64,000 bases of DNA from Dipteronia dyeriana (Eukaryota > Streptophyta > Magnoliopsida > Sapindales > Sapindaceae), in the NCBI GenBank assembly GCA_032871835.1, contig CM065302.1:2541094-2605093 (forward strand), read 5' to 3'. Below are positions 11,037-21,898 of this stretch, piece after piece. The notes under the pieces are model-generated. The model was not told the DNA's origin, did not search any database, and was given only the letters and a program-made list of their open reading frames with translations. Positions within the stretch are counted from its first letter, which is position 1. Each line of letters begins with the position of its first letter. The position numbers and the translations under genes are program-made.

Positions 11037-12572
11037 GAGATATTATTATTTTCCCCCCTAACCTTTACCCTATTAGAAAAGTGAGGACATGGTTTGCCAT
11101 TATTGGCCGTTAATCCCTCCAAAATTGAAATAATCTTCAAACAACCCCTTCTGTTAACAATTCCGTCCAAAAAAAAGGTTGACCGTTAATGAAGGGGGGC
11201 AAATTCGTAAACTCATTGGTGGGGACAGGAAGGATAAACAGGGCTGAAGGATATGAAGGTTATACAGGTAATTTTATATATACAATTAATAATATATTAA
11301 ATAAAAAAACTAACAAGTGGAGGATATCATGCCAGGTATCTCTCCTCCACCGATCAGGAATCTAAAAACAAACAAAATCCAAATCTTCTTCCTCTCCCCA
11401 AACCATCGTCATCTTCTCCCAAACCCTAAATCATCATCATTCCACATTCAAATCCAGATCTTCTTCTCTCTCCCCAAACTCTAAATCATCATCTCCTCCC
11501 AAACCATAAACCATCATCATCCCACATAAAAATCTAGATCCAAATTCTGAATCTTATGTCCAATCCCTCTCTCTCGATCTCTCGAATCCATCTCTACGTC
11601 TCTCTAAATCCTTTTCTCTCTCACTCAACCCAGAAAACACCATTTTTGAAAAACAAAAATCAAAGTAAAACACAAACCCAGAAGGCATGAACAGAACAGA
11701 ACACAATCAAATGTGCCTCGTTTGAGATGGATGGTGGATCTCCACCGGATCTTTTTTTTATATAAAAAAAATATTAAATCATCATTCACCAAACACCATA
11801 CACCAAGAACTCAACCCAAACTAGTTCTGATTCGAAGAGAAAACAAAGAGAGAGAGTGTCCGACGGTGACATCGGCGAGATTGAGCCTCGATCTCCTTTG
11901 TTGCGAGCAGATTGACACGCATGGTGGTGATTTACGGTGAGAGGTTGTGATTTGTGGTGGCTGTGTTTGGATTTGATGAGTTTTGTGGTGATCTATGGGT
12001 TTTTCAATAATGGGTTTCTGGGTTGAGTTCTTGGTGGATGTGTTGTATCTGGTGAATGGGTGGTATTTGGTGAATGGATGGTTGTTTTGTGTTATGAATA
12101 TGTAATGTGTTGTGTTCTTGATATGTGTTTGGTGTTGGTAATGATGATGAGGGGTTTGGTGATAACTGATGATATTGATGGTGGTAGTTTCGTGATGGAC
12201 TTGGGATAAAAAAAAATTGATGTTGATTTTGGTAGAGAACCAAGATCTGCATATTTTTTTTTTAAAAAAAAGTTAAAATGGAAGGTGGAGATCTTTTTTT
12301 TTTTCAATTATGATTTTTTGTTTTTTTTTTCTTAAATATATATTTTTTAATAAATATTTTGATGGTTAAATGGTCATCCGTATGGCATCAAGGGCAAAAT
12401 CGTCTTTTAATTCACGGTATACTGTAAGAGTTAGTTTTTCCGTTGAAAAATCTAACATAAGGGGTTTTTTGAACATTATTTTGATTTTAGGGGGGAGACC
12501 GGCCAATATGGACAAATCATGTCCTCATCTTTCTAACAGGGCAAATATTAGGGGGTAAAATGATCTTTTCCC
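11037..12572. mobile_element. Mutator-like element (non-autonomous TIR-MULE)
   Basis: Its long imperfect terminal inverted repeats read about 130 bases. The left end GAGATATTATTATTTTCC pairs with the reverse complement of the right end, GGGAAAAGATCATTTTACC. The match continues through GAGGACATGRTTTG and TTATTGGCCG. A 10-bp target duplication flanks it, in the 9-11 bp range of Mutator elements. The interior (11330-12280) is CT-rich on the left and GT-rich on the right, and part of it is self-complementary (ACCAAGAACTCAACCCA at about 11805 against its complement at about 12020). No transposase motif is visible. A captured host fragment is possible but was not recognised. Confidence 0.85.
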
Positions 12573-14368
12573 TTGTCAGAATAAAGTGTGATGATTTTGT
12601 GTTTAAAGTAATTTTCTACAATGACCTTAAAAAGAATGATATGGTCTTTAACCTCAGATTTTTTATTTAAGCGGATAGAACCAGATATATTTCGTGTGGT
12701 GGTCAACAAAAATAATATAATATTTGAAGTCATCATGTGAAATAACAGGAAACGTCCATACATCAGAAAATATAATTTCAAGTGGTTTTGATGAGACTAG
12801 AGATGACGAAGAAAATGGTTGCTTATGACTTTTATTTCAATGACAAGAATGATATAGGAATTCTTTTGACACTGGAGATGACAAATCTAAACAAAAATTA
12901 GAAATAATATGTTGTAATATGAGAAAATCCGGATGACTTAATCTATGATGCCAGTATGATGATGTGGTTTTGACACAGGAGAACGTAAGAAGTGGTGATG
13001 ACACGGGCTTGGCAGTCGGCCACTCATACACACCATCCTTAGTTATGCCTCTCAGAAGAACTGCCCCCCCTACAAAAATCCTTCACATGAAAACAAAATG
13101 GTAAGAACTCAACCAATACATCCTTAATATTACAAAACTGTGAAATGAAAATCAGGTTCTTTTTCATGACTAGTACACAAAGTACATCATTTAACGTAAA
13201 AGTTGTACTATGCGAGTAAAAAGATGATGAACCAGTGTTTGTGATGGAAAGACCTGTGCCATTACCAATCATAACATCATCTGAGACATTGTAAGGTTCA
13301 TGTAGAGAGAGGTTGCTCAAATCAGCCATTACATGATAAGACGTGCCGCTATTAAACAGCCACGCTAGGTTATTGGAGGCCATATTAGCTGTAAAGTGAG
13401 CCCTTAGTTGCCAAAGAGCTGGTGGAGAATTATTTATTGGTACGGAACTTGAACCGGATGATTGAATTGGCACCATTTGGAAAGAAGAACATCGTTTGGC
13501 TGTATGGCCTTGAACGCTACACATTTGGCAGCGACCAAAGTAGGGTCATAGAGAATACTGAGGGACACGATGTGAGAAGCCAGGACTGGTATGTTATGGA
13601 GGACGGTTGGCGGTGGTAAGCGATGAACGCCAGCCCAAGTTGCTGCAATGTTGTTGTGGAAAATTGGGACACCAGTTGTTATTCCAGTATTACGGGCACC
13701 AGGAATTGTTGGACCTGTTGGTGGGATTTACTGTGGCTGGAAAAGAAGGTGAGGCTTTCTTGTTGGCTTGAAGTGAGGCCTCAAATGTCATGAGTTTGTC
13801 ATGAAGCTCATCAAACATTATCGGGTTATCATGGGCTTGAAAAACACAAACCAACTCTTCATAATCATCATCAAGTTCATCCAGAATCCTCTCAGTGATG
13901 TCTTCATCTTCCATTGGTACACCCAGTAAAGTAAGTTCATTTACACGGGCTTTAACAAAGTGTAGAAAATTAGTAACATTTTGTGTACCTTTAGTGGAAA
14001 TCTTGAGGAGAGTCATGGCTTGTTTAATGCAGCCTGAAGATGGTTTGGCATTCTAATTGGCTAGCATTGTCCACACCTATACTGATGTTTTGGCCCTTGC
14101 AATAAAGTAGATGAGTGTGGGTGAGAGGGAACCAATCATCGCATTGAAGATGAGCTAATCCTGGTGAAACCTGATGTTATAGGCTGGATTCAGAGTGGTC
14201 ACACCATTGTTGGTCAGAGTTGCTAGTAAGCATGGTTTGGAACCATTTATGTAACCAAGGAGATCATAACCAATGAAGCGAGTTTGAAATTGAATTTTCC
14301 AGGACATATAGTTGCTGGTGGTGAGTTTAAGAGGAGCTTAAACAGAGATGTTAATGGTGACCAGATGA
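12573..14368 (-). pseudogene. Copia-B integrase, protease and gag
   Basis: Minus strand, reading from about 14368 down. Gag starts SNYMSWKIQFQTRF and FIGYDLLGYINGS, then UBN2 sequence with LDELDDDYEELV. A knuckle CQMCSVQGHTAKRC (about 13500-13545) follows, then a protease remnant WLFNSGTSYHVM, where the usual D-S-G-A-S reads N-S-G-T-S. Next come pre-integrase YWHHRLSHPD and integrase core KVIVENYFKHKIITLYSD. Frames change several times and stops interrupt. The integrase resumes at 11036 beyond the Mutator-like insert, and the gag N-terminus resumes at 21020 beyond copia-C. Confidence 0.85.
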
Positions 14369-14373
14369 AATTC

Positions 14374-14619
14374 TGTTAATTATAAGAAAAGATAACTTTG
14401 ACAGAATGGAGTATGTATCTCCAAATCTTATTCAATAGTTTTCTGATGTCAATTACATCTCAATGACTGAACTTTATACAAGTCATATTTGACTCTTCAG
14501 TTCAGATACATAGAATGTAAAGTAGCAATAACTTTAGTATTAACTTATTGAACATTGAACTGACTTTTAGTTAAACGAGATGAACTTATACTCTCAATAT
14601 GAACATATTAAATTCAATA
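14374..14619 (-). repeat. 3' LTR of copia-C (minus strand)
   Basis: Direct repeat of 20755-21019. In the first 120 plus-strand bases six positions differ. The minus-strand 3' end is ...TAATTAACA at 14374. The other boundary is either 14616 (LTR beginning TGAATTT) or 14619. The flanks AATTC (14369-14373) and AGTTC (21020-21024) are a five-base target duplication with one mismatch. Confidence 0.85.
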
Positions 14620-16104
14620 CTCCTCATTAATGTGTTTGTCTGAAATTCCCAGCATAGTGCGTGACAATTGAAATTTGTCCCTTGGTAAAGCTTTGGTGAA
14701 AACGTCTACTAGTTGGTTTTTTGTGCTGTAGTACTTCAACTGAATGTTTCTATTAGCTTCAACTTCTTTTATGTAGTGATACTTGATGCTTGGTCCTAAT
14801 ATGAAAGATAGGATTCTTCGCAATAGCAATTGCATATTTGTTATCACAACAATCTTAACAGGTTTTAATTGTTTCTTCTTCATGTCTTCCAAAATTCTAG
14901 TCAACCAAATAGCTTGATTTGCTGCACTTGCAACAGCTACATATTCTGCTTCAGTAGTGGATTGAGCGACACTATTCTGCTTCTTTGATCCCCAAGAATA
15001 TACTTCCGAGCCAAAACTGAAACAAAAACCTGGAGTACTTCTCAAATCATGCACTGATCCTGCCCAGTCATTGTCAATATAGTCAATCAATTTTCCTTTT
15101 AGACTGTGATTGAACCAAATGCCATCATGAATAGTTCCATACAGGTATCTGAAGATTTTTTTTCCTGCACCAAAATGAACTTGGCTTGTTTCCTGTATAA
15201 ACCTTGACAATAGGCTTGTAACAAACTTTATGTCTGGTCTTGCTGCAGTTAGGTAGAGAAGACTGCCAACAAGACTTCCGTACGTGGTAGAATCAACCTT
15301 CTTCACACTATCATCCTTATGTAACTTTTCTCTAGCAATCAGAGGTGTGGTCACTGTCTTACAACTGAGCATTTTGAATTTTACCAATAACTCATCAATG
15401 TATTTTCTTTGTGAAATGAAGATTCCATTCTTTTCTTGAAATACTTCCATTATCAGAAAATAATGCATCATACCAAGGTCACTTGTTTCAAAAGTACTCA
15501 TCATGTTTTCTTTAAAACTTTTAATGACCTTGATGTTGTTTCTTGTACAGATCAAGTTATCAACATAAAGAGAAACAATTAGTATATTTGACGCTCCTTG
15601 ATGCTTTGTATAAAGTGTAGGTTCACTCTTGCTCCATTGGAACCCTTGAACAAGAAAGTACCCATCAAATTTTCCATACCGGGCACAAGGTGCTTGCTTT
15701 AGGCCATACAATGCCTTTTTCAATCTTAGCATTTTTCCAGCCTCTTCAATAAACCCATCTGGTTGGCTGACATATACTTCTTCTTGCAATTCTCCATTTA
15801 AGAATGCAGACTTCACATCTAACTGAAATTTTTTCCACTTTTTCTTAGCTATAAGAGTTCTAATTGTGTCTAGCCTTGTTATAGGTGCGAAAGTCTCGTT
15901 GTAGTCTTTTCCAAACTGTTGAGCATATCCTTTTACAACCAATCTAGCCTTGTGTTTCTGAATTGATTTATCAGGGTGGTTCAGTTTGGGTTTGCAGATC
16001 CACTTCACTCTAATGACTTCCTTTTCTACAAGTAGATCAACTAACCCCCATGTGTCATTCTTCTTGATCATTCTCATTTCCTCCTCCATTGCTTTAACCC
16101 ACAC
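14614..16104 (-). CDS. Copia-C reverse transcriptase-RNase H (uninterrupted ORF)
   Basis: A 496-codon open frame, the longest in the window. RT motifs in order: WVKAMEEEMRMI, WICKPKLN, KARLVVKGYAQ, DYNETFAPITRLDTIR, FQLDVKSAFLNGEL, RLKKALYGLKQAP and the catalytic SLYVDNLICT. The last has Asn where most copia RTs have the second Asp of YVDD, so catalysis is doubtful. RNase H follows with SLVGSLLYLTAARPD, the DNDWAGSV Asp block, STTEAEYVA and NQLVDVFTKALPRDKF. The ORF overlaps the LTR edge by a few bases. Upstream protease and integrase are broken, so this is a preserved domain of a dead element rather than a host gene. Confidence 0.85.
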   Translation of the reverse strand: MWVKAMEEEMRMIKKNDTWGLVDLLVEKEVIRVKWICKPKLNHPDKSIQKHKARLVVKGYAQQFGKDYNETFAPITRLDTIRTLIAKKKWKKFQLDVKSAFLNGELQEEVYVSQPDGFIEEAGKMLRLKKALYGLKQAPCARYGKFDGYFLVQGFQWSKSEPTLYTKHQGASNILIVSLYVDNLICTRNNIKVIKSFKENMMSTFETSDLGMMHYFLIMEVFQEKNGIFISQRKYIDELLVKFKMLSCKTVTTPLIAREKLHKDDSVKKVDSTTYGSLVGSLLYLTAARPDIKFVTSLLSRFIQETSQVHFGAGKKIFRYLYGTIHDGIWFNHSLKGKLIDYIDNDWAGSVHDLRSTPGFCFSFGSEVYSWGSKKQNSVAQSTTEAEYVAVASAANQAIWLTRILEDMKKKQLKPVKIVVITNMQLLLRRILSFILGPSIKYHYIKEVEANRNIQLKYYSTKNQLVDVFTKALPRDKFQLSRTMLGISDKHINEEY

Positions 16105-16189
16105 TTCTTCTTTTGAGGTTATTACGTAATTCTCAGGTTCTAGTGATAGAAAATTGTAGCTTTCACAGATGTCATTTAACGATCTAAGC

Positions 16190-18347
16190 CTCTTTAGTGG
16201 TGAATTAGTTGAACTTTCTGATGATGTGAAATTGGAGTTGACATTGGTGTTTCAGGCTCTTCAATTTGAATGCCATGATCAGGTTCAGGTTCTGAATTTG
16301 CTATGGGAACTAAAACAGATTTTCTAGAAATTTTACTTTCTTTCCAATCCCAGAAAGCCCCTTCATCAAATTGCACATCTCGACTTATGATCAACTTTTA
16401 TGTTTCCAGGAAATAAACTATATAGCCTTTTGATTGAGTACGATATCCTAGAAAAACTACCTTTTGAGATTTCTCGTCCAGCTTGTGTCTCTTTAGAGCT
16501 AGAACAAGAACATAGCAGATGCAACTAAACACCTTCAGATAGTTTGCTGATGGTTTTCTATCATTCCATGTTTCATATGGAGTCTGATCAGAGATTGCAC
16601 TTGTTGGACATCTATTCAACAAGTATACAGTAGTGTTGATTGCTTCTGTCTAGAATTTCACAGGTAGATCTTTTTCCAATAGCTTCGATCTGGCCATTTC
16701 CATCACAGTTCTATTTTTTCTTTTCGACACTCTATTTTGTTGAGGAATGTATACAACCGTGAGCTGATGTTCCAGGCCTTCTTCTTCACATAATTGTTCA
16801 AACAGTTGAGAGTTATACTCTGTGCCTCTGTCACTTTTCAAAGCTTTCATCTTGAAACCATTTTGAATTTCAACTGCAAGTTTAAATTTCTTACAGATCT
16901 CCAACACTTTTGATTTTTCCTTCTAGAAATACACCCAAGTCATCCTTGTAAAATCATCAATAAATAGAATTATGTATCAGTTTTGATTCTTTGATGGTGT
17001 TCTCATTGGACCACACACAACTGAGTGGACAAGTTGCAAAGGTTCTTTGGCTGTCCATGAACTTTCAGATGAAAAGGATTTTCTATCTTGCTTTCCAAGC
17101 ATACATCCTTCACATACTGCCATCTGATCTTTCACTATAGGCAAGTCCTTGATCATCTCTCTCTGGTGTAGCTGTCTCAAGGCATCATAATTATAATGCC
17201 CAAACCTTTGATGTCATAGAATGGAGTGATCGACTTTTACACTCATAGCTCTAGGATGCTGCCATTGAATAGGAAAATTCCTATTGCATCCCATTTTGAT
17301 TTCTGCTACCTCCAAATTATTCTTATCATCAAGAATTCAGCATATACTATTTTTAAAGTGTAAAGAGTAGCCATTTTGAATCATCTGACTAGCACTCAGC
17401 AAATTTTGAAGGAACAAGTAAAACATCTTTTATGTACCTTGTACATTTTATTGTTTGAATGGCCACTGATCCCTTTCGTTTGGACTACACCAATTCTCTA
17501 TTTCCCATTTTTACTTTTGTCTTGACAGATTTATTCATTTATGAGAAGATGTCTTCATTTGCTGCCATATGGTTATGACATCCACTGTCAATAAACCAAA
17601 TGTTTCCAGCAATTGTTAGTGGTAGTTTGACAAGCAAAGAACAAGTGCTCTTCATTGTTCTCCTATGTGCAGTGTGCTTGTTGATTTGTTTTGACCCTAC
17701 AATCTTTTTCAACATGGCCAAACCTCTTGCAACTTGTGCACTGCGGTTTTCCTTTATGAAAATAATCTTTTTCAGCATGGTTTGTCCTTCCATAAGTTCC
17801 AAGGGGTGCATATTCTCCATGTTTTCCTTTTTCCTTCTCCTCTCTACAGGCTTTCTCTCATCCTTTCAATTGATTCTGACCTTTCTTCTTCGAGTCTTTT
17901 GGCTTTTGAGATCTCATATTCACTTTGGATTGAAATGCATTTTCTAATGAGCCTTTATATCTTCTCTCAACTATCTGCCCGTGTGCTTGCAGAGATCCCA
18001 TCAATTCAGTGATAGTTAGTGCAGTTAAATCCTTAGATTCTTCTACAACAGCAACAACATGATCAAACTTGTCTGTCAAACTGATCAGAATTTTCTGCAC
18101 TATTCTTTGATCTGTAACTTTTTCTCCGTAAGCCTTCATTTGATTAGCAAGTTCAATTAATCTAGAACAATACTCCTTCACACTTTCAGATTCCTTCATC
18201 TTAAAATTCTCCATCTCTCTTCTCAAACCCTAAAGTTTGATAGATTTTACCTTTACATTTCCTTGGAATTCCAACTGCAAGATATCCCATGCCTCTTTGG
18301 AAGTTATGGCTTTCATCAAACTTTGAAAGATGGAATCACTTACTGCC
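16190..18347 (-). pseudogene. Copia-C integrase, protease and gag
   Basis: Minus strand, from 18347 down. Gag: SLMKAITSKEAWDILQ, then GLRREMENFKMKESESVKEY and SLTDKFDHVVAVVEES. A knuckle CTSCKRFGHVEKDC (about 17700) is out of frame with its neighbours. The protease has WFIDSGCHNHM (about 17570). Pre-integrase ends CEGCMLGKQDRKSF, followed by LQLVHSVVCGPM and KSDRGTEYNSQLF, with an Asp and QQNRVSKRKNRTV of the integrase core. DRDVQFDEGAFW-type sequence closes the segment. Several stops and frame changes (about 16400, 16625, 16910, 17200, 18230) make it non-functional. Confidence 0.85.
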
Positions 18348-20666
18348 TGTTAGAATTATGCTCAATAGCAAGAGTATAATAATTTATTTGACAATATTTT
18401 CATATTAATAATTGATTTCTAGTTTAACAAATATTATAGAATTTATAGTTTAATTATTATAATTATCAAAAGTAAATAATCATAAGGTCAAAAGACTATG
18501 AGAAAAGAAGAATTGCTCATACATCTGGATATGTATGAGGTAGACACAATTCTTTAGCTAGTCTTGAATAATATTCACAACTTAAGATAGATGTTAGGTG
18601 CCTTTATCTTTTCAAATTTATAGATTCTTTTGCTAGCATTTACGTGAGATCAAATATGTTATGATGAGTCTAAAATCATCAAAGTGTGGTGTCTTTGAAC
18701 AAAAGAATCTAGTGCATGGGTGCACTGAATAGAATCACAGTGAAATACTTTATCCAGAACCGTCAATGAATAAAAGTTTTCACTTAAAGACAATTGGAGA
18801 GTCTATATCAATCTTGAGATAAATGATGGACTTATGGTTGCAAGTGTTATCATTTGAGTTATCAATGAGTACGATTATATAGCACAGTCTATCCTCGATA
18901 GTTTGGTAGTATTTATTTGTTAATCGATAGAGGGCTTCATTTATAGATATGGACATCGTGACTTCATTTATTAAATGAGAGTAGAATATCATCATATGGA
19001 TGTTTTGAGGTATTGGATATTAAATCTTAACGTTAAGTTTTCAATAGTGTCTATTGAAATATGGCTTCTGGACAAGTCAAAATATCTAAGTTCAAAATGT
19101 GGTCATATGAGTAAATATGGTAACTTGGAGAGCTATAGGCAGTCTATGAGCTCTTGGAGATTACTGATATTCTTCACAAGGATACACTATCGCCATTAAG
19201 ATTGTCTAGGGTATGAATGAGCAATATTAACTTGTTCTATCTTTAGTTAAGAGTTCAATTTTAGTTCTTTAGTGGAATGAACTAAAATTAATAGATCGGA
19301 TCTAAGTGAATCATTTGTTGATTGTAATTAGGTTTTGTCTATTAGAGCTTAAATCTAGATAGCTCACCAAGATCCCCAATTCACACGAACTTTTATGGAT
19401 CACTTGATATATTATACCGGACCAATTTATGGGTCCATCTAGAATAGTGTTAAGTCATGTGGACTTGTTTCTTTTAGTAAGAATGAGTCTAATTCACATG
19501 TGGACCTTTTATTAAAGTCCAATGGACTATATAGCTTGGGCGGCAAAGGACTATATAATAGCCTTATATATTTTATTTTATTATTTAATTAAATAGAAAT
19601 TAATTAATTTATTAAGTAATTAAAAGTTAAAATCTTTTTCCTAGTAAGAGATGGTCTCCTAGAGTCATATTATTGTTGGTAATATGATAATTATCAAATA
19701 CTATATTTGATAAGTAGATAAATAATATGAATTTATTTATCTAGTCAAATTATGAAGTATTTGATTTCTATTAAAACTCTAGTTGACAATTGGTCAAATT
19801 AGGAAGTTTTAATATTGTCACAATTTAATTATATTCAATAATTGGTTATTGAATAAATATATTTTAGTTGGATTTTACGTCTTGGTGCGGAAAAGAAATC
19901 TTTATTTGAAATTGATTCTTTGTCAATAAGTAAATCCACCTAGAGATAGGATTCTTGCCCACCAAATAAATCCTCATTAGGAGAGGATTAGAGAAACCTA
20001 TATATACAGCTAGGTGAATTCGGCCAATGCATAATTTTACTAGAGAAATCCGGCCAAGGCTAGGTTTTATACAAGAAGAAAATTCGGCCAAGGCTAGGGT
20101 TTATACTATAGTAAAATTCGGCCAAGATAGAAATTTGAGAGAGAAAAAATTAGTTTTTTTGCTCTAGGTAAAATTCATCCAACTCTAAAAGATTGGTGTG
20201 TGAAAATTCGGCAAAGAAGAAAAAAAAACATTTTATTTTCGATAGTGCACTAGTAGCTTTTAAATTAAAAGGTTTTGTTTACAATATCAAATCAAGGTTC
20301 ACGCGAGTTTCAATCAAATTGATTGATAATGCACAAGTGACCGAATGTTCTTTGTTTTTCTTGTTGGAGGATTATTGTGAGAAATAAAATACAAAAGAAA
20401 TAGATTTTATTTGTTTTCAGCCTCAGGTATACAATTTAAAGAAAGGGAGCCCACACTCCTAGGTGATTCACATTCGTGATTGAATTGGAAGATCTTATGG
20501 CTTTAGTTCGACGCTAGTTCAATCGTCACGCGAAAAAAATGTATAGTACTTTTAAAATATGTCAATTAATCTAGTGTTAAGATTCTTTCTTTTAAATGAA
20601 ATTTTTTAAAATACATCAAACCCTAATTTTACGCTTCCGTCGCGTTTTTGAATCAATTTTTCCCTA
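18348..20666 (+). mobile_element. Insertion in copia-C gag, probable solo LTR
   Basis: The gag frame breaks at 18347 and resumes at about 20667 (AKAIFVLH), so this 2.3-kb block is an insertion. It starts TGTTAGAATTATGC and ends near TTTTTCCCTATA, an imperfect inverse of the start. A TATA box (CTATATATAC, about 19998) is followed by a leader with repeated AATTCGGCCAAGG units and, further on, CGCTTCCGTCGCG. No open frame or protein motif was found. One promoter, no coding region and LTR-like ends suggest a solo LTR or a decayed long-LTR element. No target duplication was seen. Confidence 0.55.
20025..20130 (+). repeat. AATTCGGCCAAGG repeat cluster
   Basis: Four spaced copies of AATTCGGCCAA(G/T)G or its variant AATCCGGCCAAGG within about 100 bases, some followed by CTAGGGTTTATAC. 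They lie just downstream of a TATA box, inside the transcribed leader of the presumed solo LTR. Confidence 0.7.
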
Positions 20667-20752
20667 TATGAAGAACAAATATAGCCTTTGCATTCTTCTG
20701 CTTCTCGGTCTTTATTTGTTCTCGAATAGCAGTTGATTCTCCTTTGATACCA
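20667..20752 (-). pseudogene. Copia-C gag remnant and primer-binding site
   Basis: On the minus strand TTGGTATCAAAGG (20752-20740) abuts the 5' LTR as a tRNA-Met-type primer site. Almost directly after it the frame reads REQIKTEKQKNAKAIFVLH, which belongs to the middle of gag. The untranslated leader and about the first 80 gag codons are therefore deleted. Confidence 0.7.
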
Positions 20753-20754
20753 AC

Positions 20755-21019
20755 TGTTAATTATAAGAAAAGAAAACTTTGACAGAATGGAGTACGTATC
20801 TCCAAATCTTATTCAATGGTTTTCTGATGTCAATTACATCTCAATTACTAAACTTTATTCAAGTCATATTTGACTCTTCGGTTCAGATACATAGAATGTA
20901 AACTAGCAATAACTTTAGTATTAACTTCATACATTGAACATTGAACATTGAACATTGAACTGATTTTTAGTTAAACGAGATGAACTTAAAATCTCAAGAT
21001 GAACACATTAAATTCAATA
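20755..21019 (-). repeat. 5' LTR of copia-C (minus strand)
   Basis: Pair of 14374-14619. It is longer because a short motif, ACATTGAAC, is tandemly repeated at 20935-20960. The primer-binding site lies at its inner edge. Confidence 0.85.
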
Positions 21020-21232
21020 AGTTCATTGAAGCGAAGTGTCGTTGAACTGATTGGAGTGACGTTGATGATTGTAGGAATTGGTGCTAGGGAATTGTTCTCT
21101 GGATTTGGTGAAGAAAAGATGTTGTCAGGGGTAATGGTTGGTGCTGGGGAATTGTTCTCTAGATTTGGTGAAGAAGGGACGTTAGTGTCGGGATATGTGA
21201 AGCCAGAAATTAGCCAGAAAAATGAGTTCTAG
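21020..21232 (-). pseudogene. Copia-B gag N-terminus, displaced by copia-C
   Basis: On the minus strand the frame SSTTLRFNE runs up to the copia-C edge and continues as FHLVTINIS at 14368 when copia-C is lifted out, restoring the copia-B gag start. Upstream is a roughly 63-base duplication encoding SSPN(L/P)ENNS(P/L)AP twice. No start codon is evident. Confidence 0.65.
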
Positions 21233-21814
21233 CAGGTGGCGCGGCGAGGACAACGGCGGAGACACAAACTTAGACCGCGGTACACACCGTGAAGTTTCAC
21301 ATGCAAATCATGCGTTGTGGACCGCGGCACAGACATGGTGCACACACCGCAGTTTGTGGAGCAGAGTTTCATAGGCGTGTCATACGTTTTGGACCGCGGC
21401 GCAGACATGTGCTTACACAGCAGTCTAGACCATGGTACAAGCATATTTTCACGAGAAGAGGAAATCCTGTGCAAATAAGTAATTGGAAAAGGAAATTGAT
21501 TCCAATTGGGATTTGGCTAACCCTAGTGCTCCCATATAAATACTACCATTATTTGTACTAAAAAACAGAAAAATAGCACGTAGTGTGTGAGAAAATATTG
21601 CTAGAGAGGGAGAGAGCAATTGTAGAGAGATTAAAAGAGAGACATAGAGATTGTAATCAACTCTGAGATATAGTGGATTGAGTGCTGTGCGCTCCGTGGA
21701 CATAGGCAAATTGTTAAACCACTTAAAATCTTTGGTGTTTTCTTTCTTCTTATTGCTTTCATTATTTGTGTTTGTGATTAGATTTGTGTGTGTGCGATAT
21801 TTTTCTCATTAACA
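21233..21814 (+). repeat. 5' LTR of copia-D (left edge uncertain)
   Basis: The right end ...TCATTAACA (21814) is followed by a primer site TGGTATTAGAGC (21817-21828). A TATA-like CCATATAAATAC lies near 21532. Leftward there is a GC-rich block with several copies of an ACCGCGGYRCA-type motif (21275-21430). The left boundary is set only by where copia-B gag stops. No 3' LTR is present. Confidence 0.6.
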
Positions 21815-21898
21815 ATTGGTATTAGAGCTTCGGGTTGGGGCATATTATTTTTTCACACAAATCTAGGTTCTCTCGAGGTCATCGATTTCGTCGTGGAG

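Noticed and set aside
14614..16104. Domesticated host gene from the intact 496-codon RT-RNase H frame
   Set aside because: It abuts its own LTR and continues a broken copia polyprotein. No separate promoter or start context suggests domestication.
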